Under the pieces are notes generated by a model. It was not told where the DNA came from. It made no database searches and saw nothing but the letters and a program-made list of their open reading frames with translations. A stretch of 64,000 bases of DNA from Christiangramia portivictoriae DSM 23547. Its GTDB lineage: Bacteria; Bacteroidota; Bacteroidia; Flavobacteriales; Flavobacteriaceae. The translations under genes were made by a program, and so were the position numbers. This document shows positions 55,625 to 63,737 of the stretch, piece by piece. Position 1 is the first letter of the stretch, and each line of letters begins with the position of its first letter. The DNA lies in assembly GCF_000423045.1 (NCBI RefSeq), contig NZ_AUHF01000001.1, positions 620,001-684,000 on the forward strand, given 5' to 3'.

Positions 55625-56365
55625 CTAACTGAGTTGCTCACTTGTTTTTCCAAATCGTCTTTCTCTGTTTTGATAGTTGTATATGGCTTCAAAAAGGTCT
55701 TCCCTTCTGTAATCTGGCCATAAGATTTTCGTAAAATACAATTCAGCATAAGCAATTTGCCATAAAAGGAAATTACTAATGCGTTGCTCGCCGCTGGTCC
55801 TGATTAATAGATCAACGTCTGGTAAATTTTGGGTGTAAAGATGCTTATTTATAACTGATTCGTCAATAGCTTCAATGGATAATTCCCGCTTGCTTACCTT
55901 CTCAGCAATTTGTTTGAAACAGCTGGTGATTTCTTCTCTGCTTCCGTAGCTTAACGCCAAAGTAAGGGTCATTCTTGTGTTGGATGATGTTTTTTCTATG
56001 ACATCCAGTAATTCTTTTTTCGCTTTCTTCGGAAGATTGGAAATATTCCCTATACAATTCAGGCGAATATTGTTGTCCTGAAGTGTTTTAATTTCCTTTT
56101 TAAGGGATGAAACCAGCAGTTTCATAAGGGTATCAACTTCCAATTTTGGCCTGTTCCAGTTTTCCGTAGAAAATGCATAGAGCGTAAGATTTTTTACGCC
56201 AATTTCAGCACAGCCTTCTACAGTATCCCTAACAGCTTTGGTGCCTTCTTTGTGACCTGAAGCTCTCAGAAAACCTTTTTGTTTCGCCCATCTACCGTTG
56301 CCATCCATAATAATGGCCACGTGTGCGGGTAATTTGTCAAGGTTTAATTTGTCTTTATAGTTCAT
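55625..56365 (-). CDS. uppS: Isoprenyl transferase (undecaprenyl diphosphate synthase)
   Basis: 246-residue cis-prenyltransferase producing the C55 lipid carrier for cell wall synthesis. Motifs HVAIIMDGNGRWAKQKG with the catalytic Asp-Gly-Asn-Gly-Arg, the ALSYGSREEI block and RTSGEQRISNFLLWQIAYAELYF are all present. It starts one base after the DUF6089 stop and is followed by bamA 7 bp later; this order is standard in the phylum. Confidence 0.97.
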   Translation of the reverse strand: MNYKDKLNLDKLPAHVAIIMDGNGRWAKQKGFLRASGHKEGTKAVRDTVEGCAEIGVKNLTLYAFSTENWNRPKLEVDTLMKLLVSSLKKEIKTLQDNNIRLNCIGNISNLPKKAKKELLDVIEKTSSNTRMTLTLALSYGSREEITSCFKQIAEKVSKRELSIEAIDESVINKHLYTQNLPDVDLLIRTSGEQRISNFLLWQIAYAELYFTKILWPDYRREDLFEAIYNYQNRERRFGKTSEQLS

Positions 56366-57064
56366 CTAAAAGCAGTAACATGGCTTGCGCCCAAAAGTAA
56401 ATGTGAATGACAAACCGGTAAATACATACCAGTCGTTCGTGTTTCTATTACCAAATTCCAGTGCAGGCTCTCTTCGGTCTAAATATTCTTCAGGCCAGCT
56501 TCCATCCAGATTATCGGTTAATGTGTAGCGCGCACCAATTTCCAGCGCGCCTATAATATGCTCAGTAATAGCCTCTTTATAGCCAAATACCATTGGAATA
56601 GCAAATTCCCAGTTTGTACCCTCATTAGATAAATTACCAGCTCGGCCATCTTTCAGGTAGACATGATCTGCCTTGAAATAAGTGATACCGGTGTATATAT
56701 AAGGTGTTTTTTGTGGGAGTGGCTCAGAGAGGTCGAAATCCCAGAAATTAAATTCCAGTCCCAGCGAAGCTTCAGCAATGGTATTGTCAAAAGAATAACC
56801 TCGCTGCTGTCTCCTGGTGTCATTGGATTCTGCATCATCTGCAGAAATTTTGGCATATAATAAGGATAATCTCCAGGCGTGTCTGGGACTGCCATTCCAC
56901 TTAGCCATAAAACCACCAACAGGAGTATTTGGGAGTATAAAAGTTGTTTTTCCAACATCACCTATAAAATTGGCACCACCTGCAAAAACTCCAACTTCAT
57001 ATTTTTGAGAGTAGGAATTTCCGGTAATAAAAGCCATTATGATAAATGCGATCAGGTACCTCAT
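56366..57064 (-). CDS. DUF6089-family outer-membrane protein
   Basis: 232-residue exported protein with a signal peptide to about residue 19 (GNSYSQ) and a small beta-barrel-like pattern: KYEVGVFAGGANFIGDVG at the start, GLEFNFWDFD in the middle and YVFTGLSFTFTFGRKPCYCF at the end, a terminal aromatic strand followed by a cysteine pair. Family function is not known; it regularly precedes uppS and bamA in flavobacteria. A perfect promoter is seen just upstream. Confidence 0.82.
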   Translation of the reverse strand: MRYLIAFIIMAFITGNSYSQKYEVGVFAGGANFIGDVGKTTFILPNTPVGGFMAKWNGSPRHAWRLSLLYAKISADDAESNDTRRQQRGYSFDNTIAEASLGLEFNFWDFDLSEPLPQKTPYIYTGITYFKADHVYLKDGRAGNLSNEGTNWEFAIPMVFGYKEAITEHIIGALEIGARYTLTDNLDGSWPEEYLDRREPALEFGNRNTNDWYVFTGLSFTFTFGRKPCYCF

Positions 57065-57081
57065 AGGTTTTCAAAAGTTTG

Positions 57082-57110
57082 CAAATATAACAATTCTACT
57101 TGCCCTGCAA
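57082..57110 (-). promoter_or_regulatory. Promoter of the DUF6089-uppS-bamA unit
   Basis: On the minus strand: TTG (57110-57108), 18-base spacer, TATATTTG (57089-57082), an exact Bacteroidota consensus. The expected transcript starts about 10 bases before the DUF6089 ATG. Confidence 0.7.
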
Positions 57111-57164
57111 TAATTTGAGCAGATTTGTACATACGTATAAACAACAAATGATTTTTTTTATTGC

Positions 57165-58049
57165 TTAATTCCGTTTGTCTTCGCCCCATAATAATTTTTT
57201 TCGCAGTGTATTAAGGAAGCTGTCTTCGGTTAATTCTACGAAATTAATGCAGTAGGGTGCTTTTGAAATTTCTATTTCAGTATCATTTTCCAGGGTGGCG
57301 ATACGGGAATCCATAGATACCAGGTGTGTTTTCTCACGGCCGGATACTTTTAATTTGATCCTGGTGCCATCCTTAATGACCAGGGGGCGCGCATTCAGAT
57401 TATGTGGTGCAATGGGCGTGATCACCAGGGAGTCTGCGTCTGGTGTGATCACCGGGCCACCACAGCTAAGAGAATATCCGGTGGAGCCAGTGGGAGTTGC
57501 AATAATGAGACCATCTGCCCAGTAAGAAGTAAGATACTGGTCATTCAACCAGGTGTCTACCGTGATCATGGAAGTGGTGTTTCTTCTGCTTACAGCAATT
57601 TCATTCAATGCAATCTGGGAAAAAACCGGATCCTGATCTTTAGTATTGGTTTTGATCGTGAGTACAGAGCGCGGTGACAATGTAAATTTCTTTTCCAGGA
57701 TCTCGTTTAGCGTGCTTTCTATTTGTTCTTTCTGGATGGTAGCCAGAAAACCGAGTCTTCCAGTGTTTATTCCCACAATGGGAATATTCAGATTTCTAAT
57801 GTAGTTAATGGATTTTAGTATGGTACCGTCTCCACCTATGGAAAAGAAAAGATCAAAGGAATTGTCCAGTTCTTCAAATGCGCTAAATTGTCGGTACTCC
57901 TTTTCGATGGAATTATGATCGTGGATCATTTGAAGAAAGTTTTCTTCGATCAAAACCTCTACATTCTTCTCATCAAGCAAATTAAGCAGTTGTCCTATAT
58001 AGTAGCCTGCATTTTCATGATAGAACTGGCCGTAAATACCTATTTTCAT
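57165..58049 (-). CDS. nadK: NAD kinase
   Basis: 294-residue NAD kinase making NADP. The phosphate-binding GGDGTILKSI (near residue 72), NTGRLGFLA, LNEIAVSRRN and PTGSTGYSLSCGGPVITPD motifs are complete. It follows the CBS-domain gene after 4 bp and precedes the DUF6089 gene after 100 bp. Normal family length. Confidence 0.97.
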   Translation of the reverse strand: MKIGIYGQFYHENAGYYIGQLLNLLDEKNVEVLIEENFLQMIHDHNSIEKEYRQFSAFEELDNSFDLFFSIGGDGTILKSINYIRNLNIPIVGINTGRLGFLATIQKEQIESTLNEILEKKFTLSPRSVLTIKTNTKDQDPVFSQIALNEIAVSRRNTTSMITVDTWLNDQYLTSYWADGLIIATPTGSTGYSLSCGGPVITPDADSLVITPIAPHNLNARPLVIKDGTRIKLKVSGREKTHLVSMDSRIATLENDTEIEISKAPYCINFVELTEDSFLNTLRKKLLWGEDKRN

Positions 58050-58053
58050 AAAC

Positions 58054-58719
58054 TTATATATTCAGGTATTTGTCAAGATATTTTGACCTGTCCTTTAAAT
58101 TCTTATTAAAGGTGTCTTCCTGATGTTCCGAAATTATAATATACCCGTACCTTCTAAATGATTGAATGATCTCTGTCATTCCCGAAGGTGATATTTTCAT
58201 GGTGATCTGGGCCATATCGTTTTCTATTTTGGAAACAAATGTTCCCAGTAAATATGCGTTATTGGATTCTACGATCTGGCTAACCTCCCCAAGTGTGTAG
58301 TCTTTAAATGCTTTTTCAACCACCAGAATATTCCCGGGCTCATGTAAGAAAGGTGTTTCCTTGAACAAGGAAATCATTTCGTTCAACTCTACATAACCAA
58401 TATAAAGATTCTCATCGTTGAGTACAGGTAATATGTTGGAATTGTTCTGGGCAAAGGCTTCCAGGCTGTCCAGCCAGTAATTGCTTTCCCTGGCAAAAAA
58501 TCCTTCGAGCGCGTAACGATAATCGCCAAGTGTCTTTTCATTATCGAAACAACGAACATCATTTTCTGAAATGCAACCAATATAAATACCGTTTTCCGCT
58601 ACGGGAAGATGTGTGTAGGTAAGCTGATTAAACAATCTGTGAACATCTCCAATCTTTTCTGAAAGGCTTAAGATCTCCACATCATTTAAAATGTATTCCT
58701 GCAAACTCATATGCTCCAT
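58054..58719 (-). CDS. CBS-domain protein with ACT-like C-terminus
   Basis: 221-residue cytoplasmic protein. Residues about 1-125 contain two CBS-like motifs (LTYTHLPVAENGIYIGCISENDVRCF and NSNILPVLNDENLYIGYVELNEMISLF), and residues about 135-200 resemble an ACT-like fold (GNILVVEKAFKDYTLGEVSQIVESNNAYLLG). It is similar in layout to AcuB. It is directly coupled to nadK (4 bp), so it may sense adenosine nucleotides and influence NAD metabolism; this is inference. No enzymatic domain is present. Confidence 0.85.
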   Translation of the reverse strand: MEHMSLQEYILNDVEILSLSEKIGDVHRLFNQLTYTHLPVAENGIYIGCISENDVRCFDNEKTLGDYRYALEGFFARESNYWLDSLEAFAQNNSNILPVLNDENLYIGYVELNEMISLFKETPFLHEPGNILVVEKAFKDYTLGEVSQIVESNNAYLLGTFVSKIENDMAQITMKISPSGMTEIIQSFRRYGYIIISEHQEDTFNKNLKDRSKYLDKYLNI

Positions 58720-58799
58720 TCCTTTTGTGCAAATTAATCAAAATAATATTCAATGAAGCAGGCTGCACTTTGTATTTTTGTTAATAAAAATAAGCGAAA

Positions 58800-59513
58800 A
58801 TGACGCAATTAAGTGTAAATATCAACAAGATCGCCACCTTAAGAAATGCACGAGGAGGGGATGTTCCCAACGTGCTGGAGGCAGCGAAAAATATCGAAAA
58901 GTTCGGGGCTGAAGGGATCACGGTTCATCCCAGACCAGATGAGCGTCACATTCGATATGCAGATGTGAGGGAGTTGAATCCTGTACTTACTACAGAATTT
59001 AATATTGAAGGAAAACCAATTCAGCAGTTTATAGATCTTGTCCTGGAGGTAAAGCCTGCACAGGTCACCCTGGTTCCAGATGCTGAGGATGCCATTACTT
59101 CCAATGCGGGATGGGATACGATAAAGCATCGGGATTATTTGCGTGAAGTAATTTCAGAATTTAAACAACATGGAATACGTACTTCGATCTTTGTAGATCC
59201 AGAACTAAAGATCATTGAAGGTGCTTCTAAAACCGGTGCAGACAGAATCGAACTTTATACAGAGCAATTTGCCTTAGATTACGCTAAAGGAGTGAAAGAT
59301 CCCGCAAAATCTTACGCTGCCTGTTCCAGGCTGGCTCATGAGCTTCAGCTGGGAGTTAACGCGGGTCATGATCTCTCGCTGGAGAACATCGGGTACTTCA
59401 GTAAAAACGTGCCACATCTGGATGAAGTGTCCATAGGTCATGCTTTGATTTCCGAAGCATTATATATGGGTCTGGAAAAAACGATTCAGCAATATTTAAA
59501 ATTACTGCGCTAA
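58800..59513 (+). CDS. pdxJ: Pyridoxine 5'-phosphate synthase
   Basis: 237-residue TIM-barrel enzyme of vitamin B6 synthesis, joining 1-deoxyxylulose phosphate and 3-amino-2-oxopropyl phosphate. N-terminal [49 protein letters not shown] and the C-terminal [11 protein letters not shown] are characteristic. Length is normal. A TATTTTTG box (58773-58780) lies in the upstream gap, with only a weak -33. The hydrolase gene begins 1 bp after its stop. Confidence 0.97.
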   Translation: MTQLSVNINKIATLRNARGGDVPNVLEAAKNIEKFGAEGITVHPRPDERHIRYADVRELNPVLTTEFNIEGKPIQQFIDLVLEVKPAQVTLVPDAEDAITSNAGWDTIKHRDYLREVISEFKQHGIRTSIFVDPELKIIEGASKTGADRIELYTEQFALDYAKGVKDPAKSYAACSRLAHELQLGVNAGHDLSLENIGYFSKNVPHLDEVSIGHALISEALYMGLEKTIQQYLKLLR

Positions 59514-59514
59514 G

Positions 59515-60276
59515 ATGAAATTACATTCGGTTATACTGGGAGAAGGGCAACCCTTATTAATATTGCATGGATTTCTGGGAATGTCTGACAATTGGAAAAC
59601 TCTGGGTAAAAAATTTGCCGACGACGGCTTTCAGGTTCATTTGATTGACCAGAGGAATCATGGAAAGTCACCGCATAGTGATGAGTTTTCATATAGTTCC
59701 ATGGCGCAGGATATTGTGGAATACTGCGGGCAGCATGGTCTTAAGGATATATATCTAATGGGGCATTCCATGGGAGGGAAGACCGCAATGCTTACAGCTT
59801 GTGAAAATGAGGAACTCGTAAAGAAACTGGTTGTAGTGGATATTGCACCTAAATATTATGCGCCGCATCATCAACAAATTCTGAAAGGCTTAACGGCTCT
59901 GGATCAGGCACAACTTAGCTCCCGTGGAGATGCCGAAGACTTTTTGGGAGCATACATTAAGGAGCCTGGAGTGAAATTATTTCTTCTGAAGAATCTGTAC
60001 TGGAAAACCAGGGAAAAACTTTCACTACGAATGAATCTCGATGTTCTGAAGGATAAAATTAATAATTTAGGTGAAGCCTTATACTCTGGAGCCATGTACA
60101 AAGGGCCAGTTTTGTTCATAGATGGAGAGAAGTCTGATTATATCACGGAGGCAGATCAGCAGTTGATCAAGGAGCATTTTCCAGAAGCTGAAGTTTCCAC
60201 GATATCTGGAGCGGGCCATTGGGTGCATGCTGAGAATATGAAAGACTTTTATGTAAGGGTATCAGAATTTCTTTAA
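59515..60276 (+). CDS. Alpha/beta-fold hydrolase
   Basis: 253-residue alpha/beta hydrolase of the YbfF-like type. The oxyanion region is ILHGFLGMSDNW, the nucleophile elbow is MGHSMGGKTAM, the acid is probably in LFIDGEKSDYI and the histidine in SGAGHWVHAEN. It follows pdxJ after one base. The substrate is unknown; the family includes acyl-CoA esterases. Confidence 0.93.
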   Translation: MKLHSVILGEGQPLLILHGFLGMSDNWKTLGKKFADDGFQVHLIDQRNHGKSPHSDEFSYSSMAQDIVEYCGQHGLKDIYLMGHSMGGKTAMLTACENEELVKKLVVVDIAPKYYAPHHQQILKGLTALDQAQLSSRGDAEDFLGAYIKEPGVKLFLLKNLYWKTREKLSLRMNLDVLKDKINNLGEALYSGAMYKGPVLFIDGEKSDYITEADQQLIKEHFPEAEVSTISGAGHWVHAENMKDFYVRVSEFL

Positions 60277-60286
60277 ATCTGCGGTA

Positions 60287-60310
60287 TTTTATTATGTATG
60301 CATAATAAAA
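60287..60310. promoter_or_regulatory. Palindromic repeat upstream of the ompP1 promoter
   Basis: Perfect 10-bp arms TTTTATTATG and CATAATAAAA around TATG, ending 12 bp before the -33 box. A second GCATAA-N8-TTATGC inverted repeat (60325-60344) lies between the -33 and -7 boxes; GCATAATA occurs twice in direct orientation (60300-60307 and 60325-60332). No T run follows it, so it reads as an operator rather than a terminator. Confidence 0.5.
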
Positions 60311-60322
60311 TTAAATGTATTG

Positions 60323-60352
60323 TTGCATAATATCTATTTTATGCTATTTTTG
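60323..60352 (+). promoter_or_regulatory. Promoter of the OmpP1/FadL gene
   Basis: TTG (60323-60325), 19-base spacer, TATTTTTG (60345-60352): exact Bacteroidota consensus. The start codon is 44 bases after the -7 box. Confidence 0.75.
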
Positions 60353-60396
60353 GCAAGAGCATTTTAAGATATATTAAATATAATCCTACTTAAATT

Positions 60397-61656
60397 ATGA
60401 AAAGACTATTTTTACTTAGCCTGTTTATGTTGGCGGCGGCTACAACCTATGCCGGAGGTTACAGGGTAAGTCTACAGGGTCAGCGTGGTCTCGCTATGGG
60501 GCACACCGGAGTTGCAGTTGTTAACAACGCAGAACTTGCGTTCTTTAACCCTGCCGGACTGGTTTTCCTTGAGAACAAGATCAATGCCTCTGTTGGTGTA
60601 AGTGCCGTATTCTCTGATGTAGTATGGCAAAATGATGAATTCGGGCAGGTAGAAAGAACAGATAGCCCTGTTGGAACGCCTTTTTATGCGTATTTTTCTT
60701 ATAAGTTGAATGACAGGCTTAGTCTTGGACTTGCTGCCTATACCCCTTATGGAAGTGCGGTTGAGTGGGATAAGGATTGGGCAGGATCTCACCTTGTGAA
60801 TGATATTGAACTGGCTGCTATTTATGTGCAGGCGTTAGCTTCTTTTAAAATCACAGATAATTTAGCTGTAGGTGGAGGACCAATCTATGTTAGCGGCTCT
60901 GTAAACTTTAACAGAAACCTGGACAGAACATTAAGTGACTTTGAAGGAAACCGTACGAATGTTACAATAGATGCTTCTAATGTGAGTGCATTTGGATGGT
61001 CTGCAGGAGCTATGTGGAGTCCGGTAGACAGCCTTCGAATTGGAGTAAACTACCGCTCAGAAATATTGGTGGAAGCTGAAGATGGTGATGCAGATTTTGA
61101 AAATGTTCCAAATTCTCCTTTAACTCCTTTTAGTGACACACAATTTGATGCGACCTTACCGCTTCCAGCAGAGTTGAGCATTGGTGTTTCTTATCAATTG
61201 AACGAGCAGTGGTTATTCGCTTTCGATTATAACAGAACTTTTTGGGATGTATACAATTCACTGGACGTAGATTTTGCAAACCCAAATATTCCAGATTCAT
61301 TTAACCCAAGAGCTTATGAAGATTCCAACAATTATAGATTTGGAGTTCAGTATACGGCAAATGAAACTTTTACTTTGAGAGCAGGGTACTATTTCGATGG
61401 TTCTCCAGTACAGGATGGATATTTCGCGCCAGAAACTCCGCGTAATGATTCCAACAACTTTACAGGAGGTCTTTCCATTAATGTAACCGATAATGTGGCT
61501 ATTGATGCGGCATTCCTATATAGCAGGTTTAAAGAAATAGACGCTACTTATTCTCCAGATCCATCTGAATTTCCTGATTATGAAGGAGCACCTTTTGGAG
61601 GAACTTATAAGTCTAGCGCATTTGTACCAGGTCTTGGTGTAACTATTAAAATTTAA
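60397..61656 (+). CDS. OmpP1/FadL/TodX-family outer-membrane transporter
   Basis: 419-residue barrel of the FadL family, which imports long-chain fatty acids or other hydrophobic molecules. Signal peptide to about residue 19 (AAATTYA); the hatch region GGYRVSLQGQRGLAMGHTGVAVVNNAELAFFNPAGL is characteristic, and the protein ends in a beta-strand (VPGLGVTIKI). The upstream region carries a strong promoter flanked by inverted repeats, so it looks regulated. It is 8 bp before an SGNH lipoprotein gene, so both may act together on lipid substrates. Confidence 0.93.
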   Translation: MKRLFLLSLFMLAAATTYAGGYRVSLQGQRGLAMGHTGVAVVNNAELAFFNPAGLVFLENKINASVGVSAVFSDVVWQNDEFGQVERTDSPVGTPFYAYFSYKLNDRLSLGLAAYTPYGSAVEWDKDWAGSHLVNDIELAAIYVQALASFKITDNLAVGGGPIYVSGSVNFNRNLDRTLSDFEGNRTNVTIDASNVSAFGWSAGAMWSPVDSLRIGVNYRSEILVEAEDGDADFENVPNSPLTPFSDTQFDATLPLPAELSIGVSYQLNEQWLFAFDYNRTFWDVYNSLDVDFANPNIPDSFNPRAYEDSNNYRFGVQYTANETFTLRAGYYFDGSPVQDGYFAPETPRNDSNNFTGGLSINVTDNVAIDAAFLYSRFKEIDATYSPDPSEFPDYEGAPFGGTYKSSAFVPGLGVTIKI

Positions 61657-61664
61657 TTGATAAA

Positions 61665-63224
61665 ATGAAGAACTATTTTAAATATATGGCAATTCTGGCA
61701 CTGGGAATCGTTTCCTGTGAGCCAGAACTAGAAAATTCTATTGAGGACGGAGATGTTTATACGAATGGCGAAGCAGATTTCTCCAACTATGTTGCACTTG
61801 GAAATTCGTTAACTGCAGGATATGCTGATGGCGGACTTTATGTCACCGGGCAGCAAAACTCTTTTCCGAACATTCTTGCTGAGAAGTTTAGCATGGTACA
61901 GGAAACAGGTGAATTCCTTCAGCCTCTCGTAAACGATAATACAGGAGGTTTGCTTTTGGGTGGAAACCAGATTACTCAAAATAGATTTGTATTAGCGGTA
62001 GGAGCAAATGGTCCATCTCCAGCAAGATACACTGGAGCTCAGCCTACAACCGAAGTAAGTAATAAGCTATCAGGGCCTTTCAATAACATGGGTGTGCCTG
62101 GAGCTAAATCCTATCACCTTGGAGCGCCAAATTATGGTAGCGTAGCCGGAGTTGCTGCGGGTACTGCAAATCCATACTTTGCAAGATTTTCAAGTTCTGA
62201 AAGTGCTACGGTTCTTCAGGATGCTCTTGCTCAGGATCCAACATTTTTTACATTGTGGATAGGAAACAATGATGTATTAGGATATGCGACCTCGGGTGGT
62301 GTAGGAGAATACCAGGAAACTGAAACCAATCCTGCACTTTATGCAGATGGGGATATCACAAACCCAGTAATCTTTAATGCAGTATATGGTCAATTAGCGA
62401 GCTCTTTAGCTGAAACGGCTGATGGTGTACTCATTAATATACCAGATGTGACTTCAGTTCCATTTTTTACAACAGTGCCTAACAATGCGTTGGCATTAGA
62501 CGCTGCAACAGCAACACAATTAACTCAGTATTTCCAGGCTGTATCTGGAGTTTTAACTCAGGTGCTAATTGGTCAGGGTGTTCCTGCTCCACAGGCTCAA
62601 GCATTAGCAGGACAGTATGCGATCACTTTCAATGAAGGACCTAACAGATTTTTGATCGATACTCCTGTGACTCAAACAAATCCTTTGGGATTCCGTCAAA
62701 TGACTGAAGAAGAATTATTAGTCCTAACCATTGATCAGGGCGCTCTTGCAAGTGGTTATGGATCTGTACAGTTCACTCAGGCTGTAGGTGAAGTAATTGC
62801 GGTGCTACAAGCTGGTGGAATGCCAACTGAAGCTCAGGTGAACACATTATTTGGTGCGGTAAGCGGTATCGATGACAAGGATGTGCTGGATAGTGAAGAG
62901 CTTGCAAACATTAAGGATGCAACCACTAAATTCAATAACTCGATCCAAACCTACGCAGATCAATTTGGTCTAGGTTATGTAGACGCAAATGCATTGCTAA
63001 CGCAATTGGATAACGGAGGCATTTCTTTCGATGGTGGTAGTGTGAATTCTAATTTTGTAACAGGTGGAGCATTTTCCCTGGATGGTGTGCACCTTACACC
63101 AAGAGGTTATGCGATCATCGCCAATGCAATCATTGATGAAATTAATGCAACTTATGGTTCTAACGTGCCTAAGGCCAATGTTGGAGCTTATGGAACTGTA
63201 ACCCTAAGCCAGGACGTGCAGTAA
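61665..63224 (+). CDS. SGNH/GDSL-family lipoprotein
   Basis: 519-residue predicted lipoprotein with the lipidated cysteine at residue 18 (GIVSCEPEL). SGNH blocks are present: ALGNSLTAGYADG near residue 45 (nucleophile serine), FTLWIGNNDVLGYA (block III, Asn) and the C-terminal DGVHLTPRGYAIIANAI with the Asp/His pair. It has an insertion between blocks III and V (about 230-420) of unknown role. A lipase or esterase activity is likely, and it is paired with the FadL-type transporter, 8 bp upstream. A strong terminator follows. Confidence 0.9.
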   Translation: MKNYFKYMAILALGIVSCEPELENSIEDGDVYTNGEADFSNYVALGNSLTAGYADGGLYVTGQQNSFPNILAEKFSMVQETGEFLQPLVNDNTGGLLLGGNQITQNRFVLAVGANGPSPARYTGAQPTTEVSNKLSGPFNNMGVPGAKSYHLGAPNYGSVAGVAAGTANPYFARFSSSESATVLQDALAQDPTFFTLWIGNNDVLGYATSGGVGEYQETETNPALYADGDITNPVIFNAVYGQLASSLAETADGVLINIPDVTSVPFFTTVPNNALALDAATATQLTQYFQAVSGVLTQVLIGQGVPAPQAQALAGQYAITFNEGPNRFLIDTPVTQTNPLGFRQMTEEELLVLTIDQGALASGYGSVQFTQAVGEVIAVLQAGGMPTEAQVNTLFGAVSGIDDKDVLDSEELANIKDATTKFNNSIQTYADQFGLGYVDANALLTQLDNGGISFDGGSVNSNFVTGGAFSLDGVHLTPRGYAIIANAIIDEINATYGSNVPKANVGAYGTVTLSQDVQ

Positions 63225-63250
63225 TATTAAAATTGACATAAATATTAAAG

Positions 63251-63278
63251 AGACCGGGTTTTGCCCGGTCTTTTTTTT
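63251..63278 (+). terminator. Rho-independent terminator after the SGNH lipoprotein
   Basis: Eight-base stem AGACCGGG with CCCGGTCT, loop TTTTG, followed by eight T. It ends the ompP1-lipoprotein operon. Confidence 0.92.
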
Positions 63279-63310
63279 GCAATTTTACCAGCAAATCAAT
63301 CAACAAAACC

Positions 63311-63652
63311 ATGAAATTATTATTAAGACTTTTACTTACAGCTGTTGCTGTGGTCATATTGGCCAAGATTTTACCAGGTGTTTCTGTAGATAGTTACTGG
63401 ACGGCAATCATCGTTGCAATAGTCCTTTCTTTGCTTAACTTTATAGTAAAGCCAATCCTGGTGCTTTTTACATTGCCTGTTACCATATTAACTCTGGGCT
63501 TATTTCTTCTAATCATCAATGCGATCATCATATTTATGGCAGATGGATTTATTGACGGCTTTGATGTAAGTGGATGGTTTATGGCGATAATTTTCAGTTT
63601 ATTGCTTTCCCTGTTCCAGTCGGTACTATTTTCTATTCTGAAATCAGATTAG
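63311..63652 (+). CDS. Phage-holin-like family membrane protein (4 TM)
   Basis: 113-residue membrane protein with four hydrophobic helices (about residues 2-22, 28-48, 52-72, 84-108). The pattern ILPGVSVDSYWTAIIVAIVLSLLNFIVKPILVLFTLPVTILTLGLFLLIINAIIIFMADGFIDGF is typical of the widespread 'phage holin family/mycobacterial 4-TMS' proteins, which have no proven holin activity in most bacteria. No phage genes are nearby, so this is a chromosomal protein of unknown function. Confidence 0.85.
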   Translation: MKLLLRLLLTAVAVVILAKILPGVSVDSYWTAIIVAIVLSLLNFIVKPILVLFTLPVTILTLGLFLLIINAIIIFMADGFIDGFDVSGWFMAIIFSLLLSLFQSVLFSILKSD

Positions 63653-63681
63653 ATTTAACTGAATTTCAACAAATTGAAAGT

Positions 63682-63711
63682 TTGCAGACTTTAAGAAAAA
63701 GCGTAATTTTG
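63682..63711 (+). promoter_or_regulatory. Promoter of tig
   Basis: TTG (63682-63684), 19-base spacer, TAATTTTG (63704-63711), an exact Bacteroidota consensus, with the tig ATG 27 bases after the -7 box. Confidence 0.75.
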
Positions 63712-63737
63712 CACTCCAATTTTTATATAAGATCAAA

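Noticed and set aside
55618-55755. An N-terminal extension of bamA by 46 residues
   Set aside because: It overlaps uppS in another frame and hides a normal signal peptide that begins at the 55617 ATG.
63311-63652. A holin-family gene as a sign of a prophage
   Set aside because: No lysin, capsid, integrase or other phage genes nearby; this four-helix family is common in ordinary chromosomes.
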